Shown in pieces: positions 34,706 to 43,164 of a stretch of 64,000 bases of DNA (positions are counted from its first letter, which is position 1; every line of letters starts with the position of its first letter). This DNA is from an uncultured bacterium (GTDB lineage Bacteria > Acidobacteriota > Aminicenantia > Aminicenantales > Saccharicenantaceae): contig CALEUG010000031.1 of the NCBI GenBank assembly GCA_937920515.1, forward strand, positions 1-64,000, given 5' to 3'. Position numbers and translations under genes: made by a program. The notes beneath the pieces are model-generated. The model was not told the origin of the DNA. It was given only the letters and a program-made list of their open reading frames with translations, and ran no database searches.

Positions 34706-36016
34706 CTATTTAAGATAGGTTTCCAGGTAACGGAAATCAGGGGTGAGCTGGCCGTTATAAACTATTACGGCCCTTTTCAGCACCGGGTCGAGTTCCAGCC
34801 GTTCAAAGGTGCTGGTATAATCAGCCAGGGCCAGTCCCGGAACGTACTTCTTCAAACCCTGGCTGAAATAGGTTGAGGACTCAATCGGAAGCTCAGCCGG
34901 CAGATTATAAACGGCCAGGACCACCGGCCCCCGGCCCGCGAAGCCGTCTTTCGTCTCTCCCGTGACCGGGTCATAAACGTAAACCGGTTTTTCCGAGTCA
35001 GTGGCCCGGACGGTGCTCTCGATAGAACCATTGATATCACAGGTGATATCACCTATGACCTGCAGCCTGGGCTGGTCTTTTGTTCCGTAAAGCTTCTGCA
35101 AGAATTTCCTGGTCACAAAGCGCGGATACTTTGGCGTCCAGAAAATGCCGTTTATAAGGATGTTCAGGTAAGGCAGATATTCTTCAGCCACCGGGTAATA
35201 CTTTTCCGGGTTCTGGTAATAATCCTGCAGGTCAAAAGGCTGCGGCCCTTTTGGCCTGACCATATCTTCTTCCCTGAAGACGACCTTATAAACCCGGTGG
35301 GGTGAGAAATAACCCCTCTCCACCGTCTCGGCCAGTTCAGAGGGCTTGATTTCCACCGCCGGCAGCAGGTCGTAGACTTCCTGAGCACCCTGAGAAACAT
35401 GGCCATAGCCGAAAAAACCGCAGATAAAAGGGCTGATCTCGGCCGGCAGGCCCCGGTCCACTATCTCCTTAGAAATGGCCCTGACTTCTTCCCTGGCTTC
35501 AGTCAGGCTGGCGTAATGCACGGCCTGCTTTATTTTCTCAAACGGCGTATCCAGTCCCAGCAACCTGAGCCTCTGCCCGTAAGCCCAGAGAGAGTCAACC
35601 ATCCCGGCATGGCCGGCATAATTGCCGAAGAACAGAACCCGGCGGCCCTGGTCATCTGTCATCTTTTCGTAATCTATCAGGGTGCAGCCCAGTTCCATTA
35701 TTCTTTTCAGCATGGGCATGTTGTGGGTCTGCCCTTTAATGGTATGGGAAAAAAAGACGTAAACCTTGCCCGGTTCAAATAGTTGAAGAGGAATTTCCTT
35801 GATGGCCAGCACCACCCGGCTGGGACAGAGGTCTTCCTGGACCACGGCTCCGGCTGCCAGGTACTCGCTGTCGGGGAAAACCCTGATGTCCGAGGGCTGA
35901 ACATAGAACTGAAGCGGATAACTTTCCTGCAGTTCACGAACGTGCGAGGGGACTAACGGAACCCTTCTCTCCCAGCGGTTTATGTCTTCCCGTCTAAGAC
36001 CAACATTAACTTTCAT
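34706..36016 (-). CDS. Lysine-ketoglutarate reductase (LKR)-type saccharopine-forming enzyme
   Basis: 436 residues, related to the alanine dehydrogenase/PNT N-terminal fold: VGLRREDINRWERRVPLVPSHV, then KVYVFFSHTIKGQ, DYEKMTDDQGRRVLFFGNYAGHAGM and DITCDINGSIE. These blocks match the LKR half of AASS. It condenses lysine with 2-oxoglutarate to saccharopine using NADPH. AAGGAA precedes the ATG. It is the first gene of an LKR-SDH-MEMO operon, divergent from cysS. Confidence 0.88.
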   Translation of the reverse strand: MKVNVGLRREDINRWERRVPLVPSHVRELQESYPLQFYVQPSDIRVFPDSEYLAAGAVVQEDLCPSRVVLAIKEIPLQLFEPGKVYVFFSHTIKGQTHNMPMLKRIMELGCTLIDYEKMTDDQGRRVLFFGNYAGHAGMVDSLWAYGQRLRLLGLDTPFEKIKQAVHYASLTEAREEVRAISKEIVDRGLPAEISPFICGFFGYGHVSQGAQEVYDLLPAVEIKPSELAETVERGYFSPHRVYKVVFREEDMVRPKGPQPFDLQDYYQNPEKYYPVAEEYLPYLNILINGIFWTPKYPRFVTRKFLQKLYGTKDQPRLQVIGDITCDINGSIESTVRATDSEKPVYVYDPVTGETKDGFAGRGPVVLAVYNLPAELPIESSTYFSQGLKKYVPGLALADYTSTFERLELDPVLKRAVIVYNGQLTPDFRYLETYLK

Positions 36017-36048
36017 TATGATTCCTTTTTAGTTATTATCAAGTATTT

Positions 36049-36078
36049 ATTATGTCATATTTTGAGAAATTAGGTCAA
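36049..36078 (-). promoter_or_regulatory. Predicted promoter of the LKR-SDH-MEMO operon
   Basis: Minus strand: TTGACC (36078-36073), 18-base spacer, CATAAT (36054-36049); about 25 bases of leader before ATG 36016. Confidence 0.55.
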
Positions 36079-36126
36079 CCTGCACCGTCTCCCGGTAAGG
36101 AAAGCCGACAGAAATTTTCTATCCTA

Positions 36127-36155
36127 TTGACGCCCTGTGAGGGTTCGGACATAAT
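36127..36155 (+). promoter_or_regulatory. Predicted promoter giving a leaderless cysS mRNA
   Basis: TTGACG (36127-36132), 17-base spacer, CATAAT (36150-36155). ATG 36163 begins seven bases after the -10, the normal start-point distance. Confidence 0.55.
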
Positions 36156-36162
36156 AGACGGG

Positions 36163-37557
36163 ATGATTCGCTTTTTTAATACATTTTCCGGTTCGCTGGA
36201 AGAATTCCGGCCCATCAGAGAAGGCGAAGTCCGCCTCTACACCTGTGGCCCGACGGTTTACGACTATCCTCATATCGGCAATTACCGGGCCTACATTTTT
36301 GAAGACCTTCTGAAGAGGTTTCTTCTTATGGCCGGTTTCAAGGTCATCCATGTCATGAACATAACCGACGTGGACGACAAGACGATAAAGGGAGCCTCCC
36401 GGGAGGGCGTTTCTCTCCAGGAATACACAGCCAGGTATATTGAAGCCTTCTTTGAAGACCTGAAGACCCTCCGGATCATGCCGGCCGATATTTACCCCCG
36501 GGCTACCCAGCATATTCCCGACATGGTCAGGATGATCAAAGGATTGCTTGAAAAAGGCTTCGCCTATTACAGGGATGGCTCGGTTTATTTCAGCATCGAA
36601 AAATTCCCGGCTTACGGGCGCCTGGCCAAGATCAACCTGGAAGAGCTTAAGGCCGGGGCCCGGATCGACAGCGACGAATACGAAAAAGAGAGTGTTCATG
36701 ATTTTGCCCTGTGGAAGAAAGCCAGGGAGGGTGAGCCCTTCTGGGAAACCGAGCTGGGAGCAGGCCGGCCGGGCTGGCACATAGAATGCTCGGCCATGAG
36801 CACCCGCTACCTTGGCCCCAGCCTCGATATTCACTGCGGAGGCATCGACAACATCTTCCCCCACCACGAGAACGAAATCGCTCAGTCTGAAGCCTACTAC
36901 GGGCAGAAATTCGTCAATTACTGGCTGCATTGCCATCATCTGGTGGTGGACGGGGAGAAAATGTCCAAATCCAGGGGCAACTTTTACACCCTGCGCGACC
37001 TGCTGGCCCGCGGACTGGACCCGGTTGACCTGCGTTTCTTTCTGCTCTCCACCCATTATCGTAAGATGCTCAACTTTACCTTCGACAGCCTGGACCAGGC
37101 CAGGGCTTCCCGGCAGAGAATTCTTGATTTTGTCTATGAACTGGAACACCGCACCTTCGGACCGGGGTCCGAGCCTGAAATCCAGGCCCTGGTGGATAGA
37201 GTGCTGACTGATTTCAGGGAAGGCCTGTCAGATGACCTCAACATTTCGGCCGCTCTGGCCGCGCTCTTTGAATTTATCAGGGAAATAAATTTCAGGCTGT
37301 CCCGCGACCTGGTCAAGAGAGAAGACGCCGGCCGGGTCCTGCAGGCGGTCCACGAACTGGATCGGGTGCTGGCCATACTGCCGGATAAAACAGAAGAGGC
37401 GCTGCCGCCGGATATCCTGGAAAAAATCGAGAGGCGTCAGAAAGCCAGAAAAGAAAAGAATTTTGCCCTGGCTGACGCCATCCGGGAAGAACTGCGCCAG
37501 CGGGGAATAATACTGGAAGACACCAGGGAAGGCGTCAGGTGGAAAAGGATAAAATAG
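36163..37557 (+). CDS. cysS: Cysteinyl-tRNA synthetase
   Basis: 464 residues from ATG 36163, the usual length. The frame stays open back to an ATG at 36052, but that extension is unlike the family and crosses the predicted cysS and LKR promoters. Class I signatures are present: CGPTVYDYPHIGN (zinc Cys plus HIGH-type HIGN), WHIECSAM, and EKMSKSRGN (KMSKS). A C-terminal helical and anticodon domain follows. It charges tRNA-Cys. No ribosome site is visible. The stop lies 19 bases inside the yraN-like gene. Confidence 0.97.
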   Translation: MIRFFNTFSGSLEEFRPIREGEVRLYTCGPTVYDYPHIGNYRAYIFEDLLKRFLLMAGFKVIHVMNITDVDDKTIKGASREGVSLQEYTARYIEAFFEDLKTLRIMPADIYPRATQHIPDMVRMIKGLLEKGFAYYRDGSVYFSIEKFPAYGRLAKINLEELKAGARIDSDEYEKESVHDFALWKKAREGEPFWETELGAGRPGWHIECSAMSTRYLGPSLDIHCGGIDNIFPHHENEIAQSEAYYGQKFVNYWLHCHHLVVDGEKMSKSRGNFYTLRDLLARGLDPVDLRFFLLSTHYRKMLNFTFDSLDQARASRQRILDFVYELEHRTFGPGSEPEIQALVDRVLTDFREGLSDDLNISAALAALFEFIREINFRLSRDLVKREDAGRVLQAVHELDRVLAILPDKTEEALPPDILEKIERRQKARKEKNFALADAIREELRQRGIILEDTREGVRWKRIK

Positions 37558-37910
37558 GCTCACTCCCCTTTGGCCGCCGGGGTGAAGAAATTGCCGCGGA
37601 ATACCTGGAGAAAAAAGGATTCCGGATCGTGGACCGGCATTTTCAATTCCATCATACCGAAATTGACCTGGTGGCCCGCGACGGCGATTACCTGGTCTTC
37701 GTCGAGGTTAAAACCCGGAGCTCGGACGACTTCGGCTGCCCGGAAGAAGCCGTCACCGAGCGCAAGAAGACTCACCTGAGAAGGGCGGCCGAAGGTTATC
37801 TATACTTAAATCAACTTAACAACATAGACTGCCGCTTTGACGTTATCAGCATCCTTTTCTCAGAGGGGCAGCCGCCGGAAATTGAACACCTGGTTAATGC
37901 CTTTGAATAA
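37539..37910 (+). CDS. YraN/UPF0102-family endonuclease-like protein
   Basis: 123 residues. The restriction-endonuclease-like core has GEEIAAEYLEKKGFRI, TEIDLVARDGDYLVFVEVKTRS (the E-x-D and ExK signature) and the C-terminal DCRFDVISI. Family members bind DNA, but their role is unclear. It overlaps cysS by 19 bases and precedes the M14 gene by 16. Confidence 0.9.
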   Translation: MEKDKIGSLPFGRRGEEIAAEYLEKKGFRIVDRHFQFHHTEIDLVARDGDYLVFVEVKTRSSDDFGCPEEAVTERKKTHLRRAAEGYLYLNQLNNIDCRFDVISILFSEGQPPEIEHLVNAFE

Positions 37911-37926
37911 ATTTTTCAGGAGATAG

Positions 37927-40536
37927 ATGATGACCGAACACCGCTTTATTTCAGTCGTATTTGTCCTTTCACTGCTTGTCCTGTTTTTTTCAGTTCCCCT
38001 TCAGGCCCAGGTCATTCCCTCGCCAGAAGAAATCCTGGGTTTTAAGGTGGGAGCCGATTACCACCTGATTACCTACGACCAGGCCATCGATTATCTGAAA
38101 AAAGTGGCCTCGGTTTCCGACCGCCTCAAGCTTCAGGAGATGGGCCAGACCACTCTCGGCCTGCCGATGTACTACGCGGTAATCTCCTCAGCCCAAAACC
38201 TGACTGAGCTGGAAAAATACCGGGATATAATTAAGAAGCTGTCACTGGCCCGGGACCTCAGCCCGGAAGAAGCGACCAGGCTGTCCGCCCGGGGCAAAGC
38301 CGTGGTTTATATCGACGGCGGACTTCACGCTTCAGAATGCGCCCCGGCCCAGCACTTAGTGCAGCTGGCCTATGATCTGGTCTCGGCCAGGGACGAAAAG
38401 ACTTTGAAAATCCTGGATGAAGTTATCTGTCTCCTGGTGTTCGCCAACCCGGACGGGATGAACATGCTGGCCGAATGGTACCACAAGAACGTGGGCACCC
38501 CGTTTGAAGTCTCTCCCCTGCCCCGTCTTTATCACTATTATGCCGGACACGACAACAACCGCGACTCCTACCTGGCCAACCTGAAGGAAACCCAGCACAT
38601 CACCAGGCTGGTCAACCAGGAATGGTACCCTGTCATTCTTTACAACCATCACCAGACGGCTCCCTTCCCGGCCCGAATCTGGATTCCCCCCAACTCCGAA
38701 CCGACCAACCCCAACGTCCACCCGCTGATAGTCCGCTGGCAGAACCTTATAGGCTCAGCCATGGGTGCAGCCTTTGACTCTGAAGGCAAAGAAGGAGCCA
38801 TATCCCGGATATTCTTCGACACCTGGTACCCCGGCTACGTGACCCAGGTGGTGGATTCTCATAACATAATTTCTATACTTACGGAAACCGCCCTCTACCG
38901 CTACGCCACACCCAGGTTCTATACCGTCCGGGATTTTCCGCAGGAATACCAGGACCTGACCATGTCGGCCTTTTATCCCAATCCCTGGAAGGGCGGCTGG
39001 TGGCGGCTGCGGGATGCGGTGGACTACTGCCTGACCGCTTCCAGGGCTGTTCTGGAAGTGGCCGCCAGGTACCGCCAGGAATTGCTTTTCAACAAGTATA
39101 AAATGGCCAGCGAGATCATGGCCAGGTTTCAAAAAGAGCCACCATATGCCTGGATAATTCCCAGGGCTCAGGGCGACCCGGGCAACCTGTCCCTGTTGAT
39201 GAACCGGATGATACTTCTGGGGATAGAAGTCTATGAGGCCCAGGAAGATTTTTCCTGCGACGGTGTGTCTTACCCCAGGGGCACGCTGGTCATACCAATG
39301 AGCCAGCCCTTTGCCCTGTTTGCCAAGAACATGCTGGAAGAGCAGCGCTATCCAGACTTGAGAAAATACCCGGATTTGTGGCAGGGACTGGTGAAATCCA
39401 GGAAAATTGAAGGTTCGCCGCTTGAAGCCTACGACATGATGGGCTGGACGCTTTCCTATCAGTTCAACCTTAAGGTCCAGGCCGCCGGCAGTCCGCTCAC
39501 GGTAAAACTAAAACGCCTGCCGGAAGTTACTCCACCCGCAGGGAAAGTGGAGGGGGCAGGTGCGGCCGCCTTCATTCTGGACCACGGGCAAAACGCATCC
39601 TTCACAGCCATGAACCGCATCCTGAAGCAGAAGGGAAAAATCGCCTGGGCCAAAAAGAGTTTTACCCACGATGGACAGAATTATCCCGAAGGAACAATAA
39701 TCGCCAGTTCCGTCAGCCGCGACTTCATGGAAAAACTGGCCGGGAACCTGGGCCTTAAAATCCAGGCCTGCAGTTCCCGCCCGACGGTTGAGGTGGCCGA
39801 AGTCCGCGCTCCCCGGCTTGGCGTCTACCAGTCCTGGGTGGCGGTGGAAGATGAAGGCTGGACCAGGTTCGTTCTGGATGAGCATGAATTCGCTTACAAG
39901 AGCCTGCATGATGCTGACCTCAGGGCCGGAAACCTGGCCGCCCAGTACGACACCATAGTCATTCCCGACCATTATTCTCCAGAACTCCTTATCAACGGTT
40001 ACCGCAAGGGCGACATGCCTCCCGACTATGTCGGCGGCCTGGGCACCAGGGGCATAAACAACCTGAAAGAGTTTGTGAAAGAGGGCGGTACCCTGGTTTT
40101 CCTGAACACTTCCTGCAACCTGGCCACAGGCGAATTCAAGCCGGCTGTCAGGAACATCCTGGAAAAGGCAAAAAGGGATGAATTCAACTGCTCGGGCTCG
40201 ATTCTCCTGGCCGAGTTCGACCGTTCTCATCCCGTGGCCTACGGAATGGACAACCAGCAGCCAGTAGTTTTTGCCGATAGCTGCGCCTTCGACGTCTTCC
40301 CCTCGTTCGACCAGAAAAATTCCCCACGGATAGTGGCCAGGTACGCAGCCGAAAATCTGCTGCTCAGCGGCTGGATACATGGAGAGAAACTCATCCAGCA
40401 GAAAGCGGCTATCGTTGAAGTTCCCCTGGAAAAAGGGCGGCTGATTCTTCTGGGCTTCCCGGTTCAGTTCAGAGCCCAGCCGCGAGGCACCTTCAAGCTG
40501 TTGTTCAATTCGATTTTCTACGGAACAATAAAATAA
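37927..40536 (+). CDS. Large secreted M14-family metallopeptidase
   Basis: 869 residues (or 868 from the next ATG), with AGGAG just upstream. Signal peptide about 1-27. The M14 zinc site is intact: His134 and Glu137 in GLHASE, a distal His at 241/242 in YNHHQT, and a catalytic Glu near 320 in ILTETALY. Family Arg region is less clear. The C-terminal half (about 480-869) has a mixed alpha/beta pattern like class I glutamine amidotransferase-type domains (DTIVIPDHYSPELLINGY, EFVKEGGTLVFLNTS, GRLILLGFPVQF). Related proteins in uncultured bacteria carry the same architecture. It probably trims peptides outside the cytoplasm. Confidence 0.88.
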   Translation: MMTEHRFISVVFVLSLLVLFFSVPLQAQVIPSPEEILGFKVGADYHLITYDQAIDYLKKVASVSDRLKLQEMGQTTLGLPMYYAVISSAQNLTELEKYRDIIKKLSLARDLSPEEATRLSARGKAVVYIDGGLHASECAPAQHLVQLAYDLVSARDEKTLKILDEVICLLVFANPDGMNMLAEWYHKNVGTPFEVSPLPRLYHYYAGHDNNRDSYLANLKETQHITRLVNQEWYPVILYNHHQTAPFPARIWIPPNSEPTNPNVHPLIVRWQNLIGSAMGAAFDSEGKEGAISRIFFDTWYPGYVTQVVDSHNIISILTETALYRYATPRFYTVRDFPQEYQDLTMSAFYPNPWKGGWWRLRDAVDYCLTASRAVLEVAARYRQELLFNKYKMASEIMARFQKEPPYAWIIPRAQGDPGNLSLLMNRMILLGIEVYEAQEDFSCDGVSYPRGTLVIPMSQPFALFAKNMLEEQRYPDLRKYPDLWQGLVKSRKIEGSPLEAYDMMGWTLSYQFNLKVQAAGSPLTVKLKRLPEVTPPAGKVEGAGAAAFILDHGQNASFTAMNRILKQKGKIAWAKKSFTHDGQNYPEGTIIASSVSRDFMEKLAGNLGLKIQACSSRPTVEVAEVRAPRLGVYQSWVAVEDEGWTRFVLDEHEFAYKSLHDADLRAGNLAAQYDTIVIPDHYSPELLINGYRKGDMPPDYVGGLGTRGINNLKEFVKEGGTLVFLNTSCNLATGEFKPAVRNILEKAKRDEFNCSGSILLAEFDRSHPVAYGMDNQQPVVFADSCAFDVFPSFDQKNSPRIVARYAAENLLLSGWIHGEKLIQQKAAIVEVPLEKGRLILLGFPVQFRAQPRGTFKLLFNSIFYGTIK

Positions 40537-40548
40537 CTCTTACGGAAA

Positions 40549-40576
40549 AACCGGGCTTAAAATTTTATTCCCGGTT
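40549..40576. terminator. Hairpin downstream of the M14 gene
   Basis: AACCGGG (40549-40555) and CCCGGTT (40570-40576) form a 7-bp stem around an A+T-rich loop, 13 bases after the M14 stop. No T-run follows, so a Rho-independent role is uncertain. Confidence 0.3.
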
Positions 40577-40767
40577 AACCGGACGGCCGCCAAACAGAGA
40601 GGCGCCAGGATTAGAATCGGGGGTGGGTATTTTTTCTTCAACCCTTAAACCCGGCAATTCCGGTTTAGCGGCTGAGCCTCATCTCCCGTTACCAGCCAGA
40701 ATTTTCAGGGAATAATTCAAATTCAGAGAAGTGAGCACGGGAGTGGCTTGATCGCGGGGCTGGTTTA

Positions 40768-41271
40768 TCAGACGGCCTGGAGGTGTTGAACCTCTTCCAC
40801 TTTCCGGACCCTGGAAGAATCACCGGTCATCCCGGCCAGCTCCGCCACCGGCAGGTGAAACAGGGGATGAACCAGGTCGGGAGCAATTTCGGCCAGCGGC
40901 ACCATGACAAAGTTTCTGAAACTCATCCTGGGATGGGGCACCACCAGCCTGCTGGTCTGAACCACTGTTTTCTCGGCCAGCAGGATGTCGATGTCAATCA
41001 CCCTGGGACCTTTGTCCGGCGACGGGCGACGTTTCATCTTCAGTTCAATGCCCTTGATCAGGTCGAGCAGGGCTATCGGGCTCCTATGCGTTTCCACTTC
41101 CAGCACCTGGTTGTAGAACCAGGGCTGGTCCAGGTAATCAACCGGCTCTGTCTCGTACACAGAGGACTGTTTGATTATCCTGACCCCGGCTTTTTGAAGC
41201 AAAATGCGAGCCTGAGCCAGGTGGCGAGCCCGCTGGCCGAGGTTACTGCCAAGCGAAAGATAGTATCTCAT
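40768..41271 (-). CDS. folK: HPPK, 2-amino-4-hydroxy-6-hydroxymethyldihydropteridine pyrophosphokinase
   Basis: 167 residues. HPPK blocks are all present: YLSLGSNLGQR at the N-terminus, SSVYETEPV, QPWFYNQVLEVET, and KGPRVIDIDILL with PHPRMSFRNFVMVPLAEIAP. It pyrophosphorylates the pterin in folate synthesis. Other folate genes are not adjacent. No ribosome site; the promoter elements put the start point at the ATG. Confidence 0.96.
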   Translation of the reverse strand: MRYYLSLGSNLGQRARHLAQARILLQKAGVRIIKQSSVYETEPVDYLDQPWFYNQVLEVETHRSPIALLDLIKGIELKMKRRPSPDKGPRVIDIDILLAEKTVVQTSRLVVPHPRMSFRNFVMVPLAEIAPDLVHPLFHLPVAELAGMTGDSSRVRKVEEVQHLQAV

Positions 41272-41276
41272 TTTTA

Positions 41277-41304
41277 ATTCTAAATATTAGCACCCTCAGC
41301 TCAA
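41277..41304 (-). promoter_or_regulatory. Predicted promoter giving a leaderless folK mRNA
   Basis: Minus strand: TTGAGC (41304-41299), 16-base spacer, TAGAAT (41282-41277), then five bases to ATG 41271. Confidence 0.4.
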
Positions 41305-41329
41305 AAATCAATACTTGAGGCCAAAAAAT

Positions 41330-42952
41330 TTATTTTTTTCCGAAAGCCGGACCATGGATTATCATACCCGGCCGCTGGCCGGTAAAACTTCCTTCTTCCA
41401 GCACCGGCCGACCGTTGACCAGGACATGGACGATTCCCCGGCTGTGCTGATGAGGGTCGGCAAAAGTGGCCGTGTCTTTGACCTCGGCCGGGTCGAAAAT
41501 GGTCAGGTCGGCGTAATAACCTTCTCTGATCAGGCCCCGGTCTTTAAGTCGCATGGTTTGAGCCGGAAGAGAGGTCATTTTCCTGATGGCTTCTTCCAGG
41601 CCAATTATTTTCCTTTCCCTCACATATTCACCCAGAACCCTGGTAAAAGTGCCGTAACTCCTGGGGTGCGGACTCCCCCCTCCAACCACCTGCAGGCCGC
41701 CGTCGGAGCCGATCATAACGTACGAAAGCTTCATCAGATCTTCCACATCCTTTTCATCCATCTGGAAAAAGATGGCTGAAACATCCCCTTCTTTCACCAG
41801 GTCGATGATCAGGTCCGCCCCGTTTTCGACCGTGGCCGGCTTGCCCTGGAGCTCAAGTATTTGCTTCAGGTTCTTGCCTTCGTATCCGGGGAATTTGCGG
41901 CTGCTGGCCACGTAAATTGTCTCCAGCTTATCTATGCCCCGGCTTGATGTCAGGCGGTTTCTGATGACCGCCTGCTTAACCCGGGCATAAACTTCCTGGT
42001 TCTGCAACCTCTCCAGAAATTTTTCCCGTCCGCCCTCAAAAACGTCCTGGGGCAGGCTGCTGGTAAAACCGGAACTGGTGGCGGTGTAAGGATACTGGTC
42101 AAGCGTGACTTCTACCCCACGAGCTCTGGCTGCCTCCACCGGCCTGGTGATTCTTTCCAGCTGGTTCCAGACTTCCTCGTCGGCCAGTTTAATGTGGGAA
42201 ACCTGAACCGGGATTCCATTTTTCTCTCCGATGGTTATGGCTTCTTCGATGGCTTCGGTAATTCTTTTGCCCTGATTTCTGATGTGTGAAGCGTAAAAAC
42301 CGCCGGATTCAGCAACCACCGAAGCCAGTTCCACCAGCTCTTCGGTCCTGGAATAGGTCCCGGGCAAATAGGCCAGTCCGGTCGACAGGCCGATGGCTCC
42401 TGCTTTCATTTCCTGCCGCAGCAGGTCTTTCATCCGGACCATTTCTTCGGTCGTCGGGGCCTCCATTTTCATACCCATCACCTGGCGGCGGATGGTGTTA
42501 TGGCCGGCCAGGGAGGCGAAATTGCAGGCAATGCCCTTTTTTTCTACGCTAACGAAAAGCTCCGCCAGGGGAAAATCATGGCCGCCGCAGTTTCCGCCAA
42601 CAAGAGTGGTTACCCCCTGGGAAACGTAATTCTCGCAGCCAGGAATATTCAGCAGATCCCGGTCGGCGTGGGTGTGAATGTCGATAAAGCCCGGGGCCAC
42701 CACCAGGCCTTCGGCCTCTATTACCTTTGCGGCCTGGCTGGCCTCGATCCGGTCCCTGATAGCCACTATCCTCTGCCCCCTGATTCCTATGTCAGCCCGG
42801 AACCAGGGGTTACCGCTGCCGTCCAGGATCCGGCCATTCTTTATAACCAGGTCATACTTTATTTCCGCTTTCTGGCAGCCCGAAAAAAGAACCCCTAAAA
42901 ATAAAATAAAAACCAGAATCGTTAACATGAACCGGATTTTCATTTTGCTCAT
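41330..42952 (-). CDS. D-aminoacylase/N-acyl-D-amino-acid deacylase-like lipoprotein
   Basis: 540 residues from ATG 42952, with GGAG upstream; a longer frame to 43006 lacks a site. The N-terminus is a lipoprotein signal with lipobox LFSGC at about residue 23. The amidohydrolase body has DLVIKNGRILDGSGNPWF, the metal motif GFIDIHTHADRD, NCGGHD, SHIRNQG, SHIKLA, IGSDGG and PHPRSYGTFTRVLGEYV, as in D-aminoacylases. It would hydrolyse N-acyl or dipeptide D-amino acids at the cell envelope. The gene stands alone, divergent from the cysteine desulfurase gene. Confidence 0.92.
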   Translation of the reverse strand: MSKMKIRFMLTILVFILFLGVLFSGCQKAEIKYDLVIKNGRILDGSGNPWFRADIGIRGQRIVAIRDRIEASQAAKVIEAEGLVVAPGFIDIHTHADRDLLNIPGCENYVSQGVTTLVGGNCGGHDFPLAELFVSVEKKGIACNFASLAGHNTIRRQVMGMKMEAPTTEEMVRMKDLLRQEMKAGAIGLSTGLAYLPGTYSRTEELVELASVVAESGGFYASHIRNQGKRITEAIEEAITIGEKNGIPVQVSHIKLADEEVWNQLERITRPVEAARARGVEVTLDQYPYTATSSGFTSSLPQDVFEGGREKFLERLQNQEVYARVKQAVIRNRLTSSRGIDKLETIYVASSRKFPGYEGKNLKQILELQGKPATVENGADLIIDLVKEGDVSAIFFQMDEKDVEDLMKLSYVMIGSDGGLQVVGGGSPHPRSYGTFTRVLGEYVRERKIIGLEEAIRKMTSLPAQTMRLKDRGLIREGYYADLTIFDPAEVKDTATFADPHQHSRGIVHVLVNGRPVLEEGSFTGQRPGMIIHGPAFGKK

Positions 42953-43164
42953 TCGCCTTTCTCCGTTTTCAGTTCCTATTTTTTCCCCGGCCAGGCTTAA
43001 AGTCAATCAATTTTTTCAGGTTGATTTAGTCAGCCATTTTGATTAATATTAAAAACCTGATTCTGGACCATGGAAAGTAACTGTAACCCGTATTGCTGGC
43101 TTCCGGGCCGGCTCCCATCCCTTCTCCTCAATTCCAAATTAAAAATATTCTGGAGGCACATTCT

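Noticed and set aside
36052-36162. Longer cysS with 37 extra N-terminal residues
   Set aside because: The extra residues are unlike CysRS, and the region holds the LKR and cysS promoters; ATG 36163 gives the usual length.
36124-37149. Long open frame opposite cysS
   Set aside because: A shadow of cysS codon usage with no domain signature.
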